Shown: positions 60,944 to 64,000 of the stretch, piece after piece
Position numbering within the stretch: position 1 is the first letter of the stretch
How the letters are laid out: every line of letters starts with the position of its first letter
NCBI RefSeq assembly: GCF_900177375.1
Contig: NZ_FWZU01000002.1
Span: 248,001-312,000 of the forward strand
DNA: 64,000 nt
Direction of reading: 5' to 3'
Source of the DNA: Desulfovibrio gilichinskyi
GTDB lineage: Bacteria > Desulfobacterota > Desulfovibrionia > Desulfovibrionales > Desulfovibrionaceae
Notes under the pieces: model-generated
Told to the model about the DNA's origin: nothing
Seen by the model: only the letters and a program-made list of their open reading frames with translations
Database searches by the model: none
Position numbers and translations under genes: made by a program

Positions 60944-63274
60944 TTAGGAAAGATTGCCTCCGGCATCTTTGTTTTGGCCGAGCATATCCACTGTGAGAGG
61001 GCTGTCTTTGAAGTGAATATCCATTTGCGGGAAAGCAATTTCAATATTGTCGCGCCGGAAATATTTGTCGATTGCAAAGCGGAGCTCTGAGAGCGTTTTG
61101 ATAGTGTTATCAATATCATCTATCCACACGCGCAGTATAAAGTCGAGACTGCTTGCACCGAAATCATTAAAATGAACATACGGTTCCGGTTTATCAAGAA
61201 TATGAACATGTTCCTTTGCAACTTCCAGCAATGTTTTACGTACTAATTCTGTGTCAGAACCGTATGCTACTCCGACTAATATATCACGGCGGAGTATAGA
61301 ATTATTCTTTGTCCAGTTCGTAACCTGATTAGTCACGAGATCTGAGTTAGGGATCATTATTACGGCATTTTCAAAAGTTTCAACGAGAGTGGTGCGGATG
61401 TGAATGTTTTTTACTGTGCACCAAAGAGAGTTTAATTCAATGACATCGCCCTGCTGAATTGATCTTCCGAAGAGCAGAATAAGGCCGCTGATGAAGTTGT
61501 TAACAATATTCTGAAGGCCGAAACCGATACCGACACTAAGTCCACCTGCGATAACAGCTATGCTTGTGAGGTTCAGGCCCAGAATACGCATAGCTAAAAG
61601 TGCGAAAAGTGACCAGACTGCATATGAAAACAGTGTCTGCATTGAAGGGACAGCTCCCCGCTTACCGCGAGGCCATTTTCGCCCTAAAAGTTCTATGGAA
61701 ACCTTGAATGCTGAAACGCTGTTTTGGGTTATGAAGAAAAGAACAAGTACAGAGACAACACTACCGACAGAGATTGAATATCCCTCCCAGCCTGTGTTCA
61801 TAGCCAGAACATTCCATACAGTGCTCTGCCCGAAAAATCCGACCAGCCAGAAATAAGCAACACTGAATGCAATTGTCCATCCCAGCGGAACTGCCAAGTT
61901 GCGAATCAGCCCGTTAAGCAGTTTTACATTTTTTTCAGTACTTAAAAACAGTACTTGCCCCCAGAGCATTCCGAATGAGCGGATAAATATGCTAAGGGAC
62001 CAGAGAATAGCCAGAAAGCATGCCAGCCTGCCAAATCCAAAAAAAGATATAATGACGAGCGGACTGAGAAAACTGCTTTTTCTGGTAGAATCAAGCACTC
62101 CTTTGAATCTTGTTTTTTTCCATGCCGGGATAGAACTTAAAAGCCAAGAGGTTATAAGAAAACCTAGGAAAATCAGTGTAACCCATTTGCCCGGAACATG
62201 CAGAGCAAGTAAAAAAGAACTGAGTGTAAACAGGACCGCTGTTCGCGTGCGTCCTCTGGCCACCTTATGATCATCAGTGCAAACATATTTAGCAATTTTT
62301 AACACCGAAATCAGGAAAAGACCGAAGGAGAGTATTTCAAGAGGTTCCATGGTAGATGGAAATGTTATTCTGGTTGCTGCATAGAGGGCAAAGCCAACCA
62401 GAGAGATACTGAAAAGAGATTTAATTTTAAGATGGTTCTCGCCAAGTAAGTCCTTCCAGTCTACCTGCCGCTCCAGAAAACTCTTTAGAGCTACGCCTGC
62501 CAATATGATTATTGCAAAGATAGATAGGTGCATTAGAGCGTTTTCATCATAGCTTTCGAAAGCACTTTTAAGTTCAGAACTTTTAATCGACCACCAGTTG
62601 TTGTTTTGAAAAGAGGTCGTCCAGAAATTGATGCTGAAAACAGGATTTTTCCCAGCTAATAAATAGGAGCTCCATAACTGCAGAAGGTTGTGTTTTTCAC
62701 CCTGTTCCAGTTTTTCCAGACGTGCTAGAACTCGCTCCCCTTCTTTCAATTGTAATTCAATTTTTGCAAGCTGACTTTTAGATTTGTACCGTAAGTTAGC
62801 TATGGAGGTAAGATTGCTTCGATATAGAATTTTAAGCGGTTCCGGTATATCCGAAGGTATGGAAATGTTTTCGAATGAGTTGATAACATCAATTCTGGAA
62901 ACGCATTCTTCCTGTGCATCTTCGAGTTTGTTTAGTGAATTCTTAATTTTTTCCCGCAGTTGATTTAGATCGTTTTTAACCTGCTTGCGGTCAATAGGAG
63001 AACCCGTTGAGGCCCGCTCGGAAATAAGGATGTACTGAAATTGTTGCAGTGCCTGAGCGTAATTCTTCCGCATAGCCAAAAGCAAAGCATCAATTTGCGC
63101 ATAGGTCGCCATTTCTTCCACTTCAAAGGCTTGAAAGCTGTGCACTCTGCTTCTAAGCATATCAAGATTTTGATCTGATTCAGCAAACGAACCGGAGGCA
63201 GATACAACTGACAGGGTAAAAGCTATAATTGTGCAAAACAAAAATGATTTAATTCTAGTTGCGGTCCAAAGCAT
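60944..63274 (-). CDS. Large MscS-family mechanosensitive channel with periplasmic coiled-coil domain
   Basis: The 776-residue protein has a signal peptide (FCTIIAFTLSVVSASGSFAE) and a periplasmic helical domain of about 220 residues with coiled-coil pattern. About eight to ten membrane helices follow, then the MscS pore and beta domain: IAVIAGGLSVGIGFGLQNIV, NNFISGLILLFGRSIQQGDV, NIHIRTTLVETFENAVIMIP, then NWTKNNSILRRDILVGVAYG and the C-terminal alpha/beta domain. It resembles the large MscK/YbdG-type channels that open under membrane tension. It is upstream of the DUF389 gene by 92 bases on the same strand. The C terminus past residue 765 is short and has no extra domain. Confidence 0.94.
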   Translation of the reverse strand: MLWTATRIKSFLFCTIIAFTLSVVSASGSFAESDQNLDMLRSRVHSFQAFEVEEMATYAQIDALLLAMRKNYAQALQQFQYILISERASTGSPIDRKQVKNDLNQLREKIKNSLNKLEDAQEECVSRIDVINSFENISIPSDIPEPLKILYRSNLTSIANLRYKSKSQLAKIELQLKEGERVLARLEKLEQGEKHNLLQLWSSYLLAGKNPVFSINFWTTSFQNNNWWSIKSSELKSAFESYDENALMHLSIFAIIILAGVALKSFLERQVDWKDLLGENHLKIKSLFSISLVGFALYAATRITFPSTMEPLEILSFGLFLISVLKIAKYVCTDDHKVARGRTRTAVLFTLSSFLLALHVPGKWVTLIFLGFLITSWLLSSIPAWKKTRFKGVLDSTRKSSFLSPLVIISFFGFGRLACFLAILWSLSIFIRSFGMLWGQVLFLSTEKNVKLLNGLIRNLAVPLGWTIAFSVAYFWLVGFFGQSTVWNVLAMNTGWEGYSISVGSVVSVLVLFFITQNSVSAFKVSIELLGRKWPRGKRGAVPSMQTLFSYAVWSLFALLAMRILGLNLTSIAVIAGGLSVGIGFGLQNIVNNFISGLILLFGRSIQQGDVIELNSLWCTVKNIHIRTTLVETFENAVIMIPNSDLVTNQVTNWTKNNSILRRDILVGVAYGSDTELVRKTLLEVAKEHVHILDKPEPYVHFNDFGASSLDFILRVWIDDIDNTIKTLSELRFAIDKYFRRDNIEIAFPQMDIHFKDSPLTVDMLGQNKDAGGNLS

Positions 63275-63576
63275 ATATTTCTCCAGCTAAGATCAAGTCT
63301 ATGCGGCTATTTTTTTAAAATTCAGTAGTTCAAATAATACGATCTGGTTGCGCGAATGTATAGGAGTAATTATGTTGTATAAATATTTAGAAATTTATTG
63401 TTGTATGATATGCTGTTTTATCATAGTTCGTTAAATTAGCAGCTTATATTTTATGTCCTGTTTTAAATGATATTTTAGGGATATTTTGAGTAGTCTTTTA
63501 ATGTTTGGAAGCATATTAGTCCTTATGATTTGCTGCTTAAACTGATTAGGATTTAATTGTAACTGAGGAAATTTTA
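63275..63576. other. Divergent intergenic region between MscS-type gene and NtrC-like gene
   Basis: Some 300 AT-rich bases hold no gene. They must carry the promoters for both sides. No clear consensus -35/-10 pair or sigma-54 motif is seen. Confidence 0.4.
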
Positions 63577-64000
63577 ATGCGTAATTATATGATTGTAACA
63601 CCTGATGCTCAGGCACAAGCGACATTGGATGCTATTTTGTCTTCTTCCGGCGAAGGTGTTTCTCTGTACGATATTGCGGCTGTCAGATCTGCCCTTGTTG
63701 CGCATCCTGCTGATGTTATATTTGTAGATTATAATCTTCTCATGGAAAATTGTTCAGTATATAGCGATGGTATGAGTGCTATCTGGCAAGGGCATACCGA
63801 AGTTGAGGTTGTTGTTCTCGTACAGCCGGAAGGTGTGCGGCGTGCTGTGGATGCGATGAAGTCCGGAGCTGCTGACTATTTAACCTATCCTGTAAGTCCT
63901 GGCGAAGTTCAGGTTGTTCTTGAAAGTCTGGATAAGACTTTGATGCTCCATAGTAAATTGGACTATTTACGCGACCAGTTCTGGAATGAAGATGCCTTAC
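63577..64000 (+). CDS. NtrC-like response regulator, N-terminal receiver part (runs off the window)
   Basis: The 141 residues in the window read as a receiver domain with unusual edges: MIVTPDAQAQATLDAILSSS, then ADVIFVDYNLLMENC with the phospho-acceptor Asp in VDY, then VEVVVLVQPEGVRRAVDAMK and SGAADYLTYPVSPGEVQVVL. A linker helix follows (LDYLRDQFWNEDAL) that in Desulfovibrio sigma-54 activators leads into the AAA+ domain. GAGGA lies nine bases before the ATG at 63577. The AAA+ and Fis parts would lie beyond the right edge, so that assignment is an inference. Confidence 0.8.
   Translation, partial: MRNYMIVTPDAQAQATLDAILSSSGEGVSLYDIAAVRSALVAHPADVIFVDYNLLMENCSVYSDGMSAIWQGHTEVEVVVLVQPEGVRRAVDAMKSGAADYLTYPVSPGEVQVVLESLDKTLMLHSKLDYLRDQFWNEDAL

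Noticed and set aside
60851-61090. 79-codon plus-strand frame between DUF389 and MscS genes
   Set aside because: It overlaps the end of the MscS-type gene antisense and shows no independent support.

Overview
The window looks like chromosome of a marine Desulfovibrio-type sulfate reducer (Desulfovibrionaceae, perhaps the Maridesulfovibrio group). The grounds are an AT-leaning composition, a small single-polypeptide sirohaem sulfite reductase of the size known from Desulfovibrio, many chemotaxis, two-component and c-di-GMP genes, a molybdenum-storage-like protein, and anaerobe enzymes. The genus is an inference from gene content; no rRNA is present.

Layout. 1-1280: 5' part of a peptide/nickel ABC transporter operon (minus strand). 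1540-4410: a tRNA-Ala(GGC) gene followed by an integrative-element remnant. The 3' half of the tRNA plus 227 bp downstream recurs exactly 2386 bp later without gaps, bracketing a small Cys-containing ORF, a possible abortive-infection membrane protein, a truncated tyrosine recombinase and a GFA-family gene; a KAP-type NTPase stub lies just outside. 4676-26119: an accessory and decaying stretch. Intact genes include a Tat-lipoprotein metallophosphoesterase, a pair of P-loop ATPases followed by a yeast-type cytosine deaminase, a SulP transporter, an NCS2 permease fused to a kinase-type ATPase domain, a histidine-phosphatase lipoprotein, fumarase, a DJ-1 protein, an ATPase-GNAT fusion, a radical SAM/SPASM enzyme with a divergent DUF6506 gene, a thioesterase and an aldo/keto reductase. 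Broken genes here include a PotD-like protein with an in-frame stop, GGDEF, histidine kinase, response regulator and LysE remnants.

26286-39542: signalling and redox genes: two chemoreceptors, an exported MIP18/DUF59 protein with a DsbD-like membrane partner, GNAT, a TetR pair, a molybdopterin oxidoreductase, and a sensor kinase overlapping its own binding protein. 39824-42168: MoSto-like storage protein, PadR regulator and a TiaS-like protein. 43049-45906: an operon matching D-glutamate handling (DgcN, DgcA, D-amino acid aminotransferase). 46257-49705: TetR plus EmrAB-type efflux. 49952-53881: complete polyamine transporter potDABC. 53967-57216: a FIST-like protein, small proteins, DinB-like protein and sulfite reductase. 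57333-63274: diguanylate cyclase, CorA, DUF389 and a large MscS channel. 63577-end: start of an NtrC-like regulator.

The best candidates for new biology are the ATPase pair with its deaminase (7735-11684), the exported MIP18 protein with its membrane partner (30823-31937), the permease/ATPase and ATPase/GNAT fusions, and the promoter-driven small ORF plus putative AbiC-like gene in the tRNA island. All readings come from eye inspection of the sequence; no database search was run.
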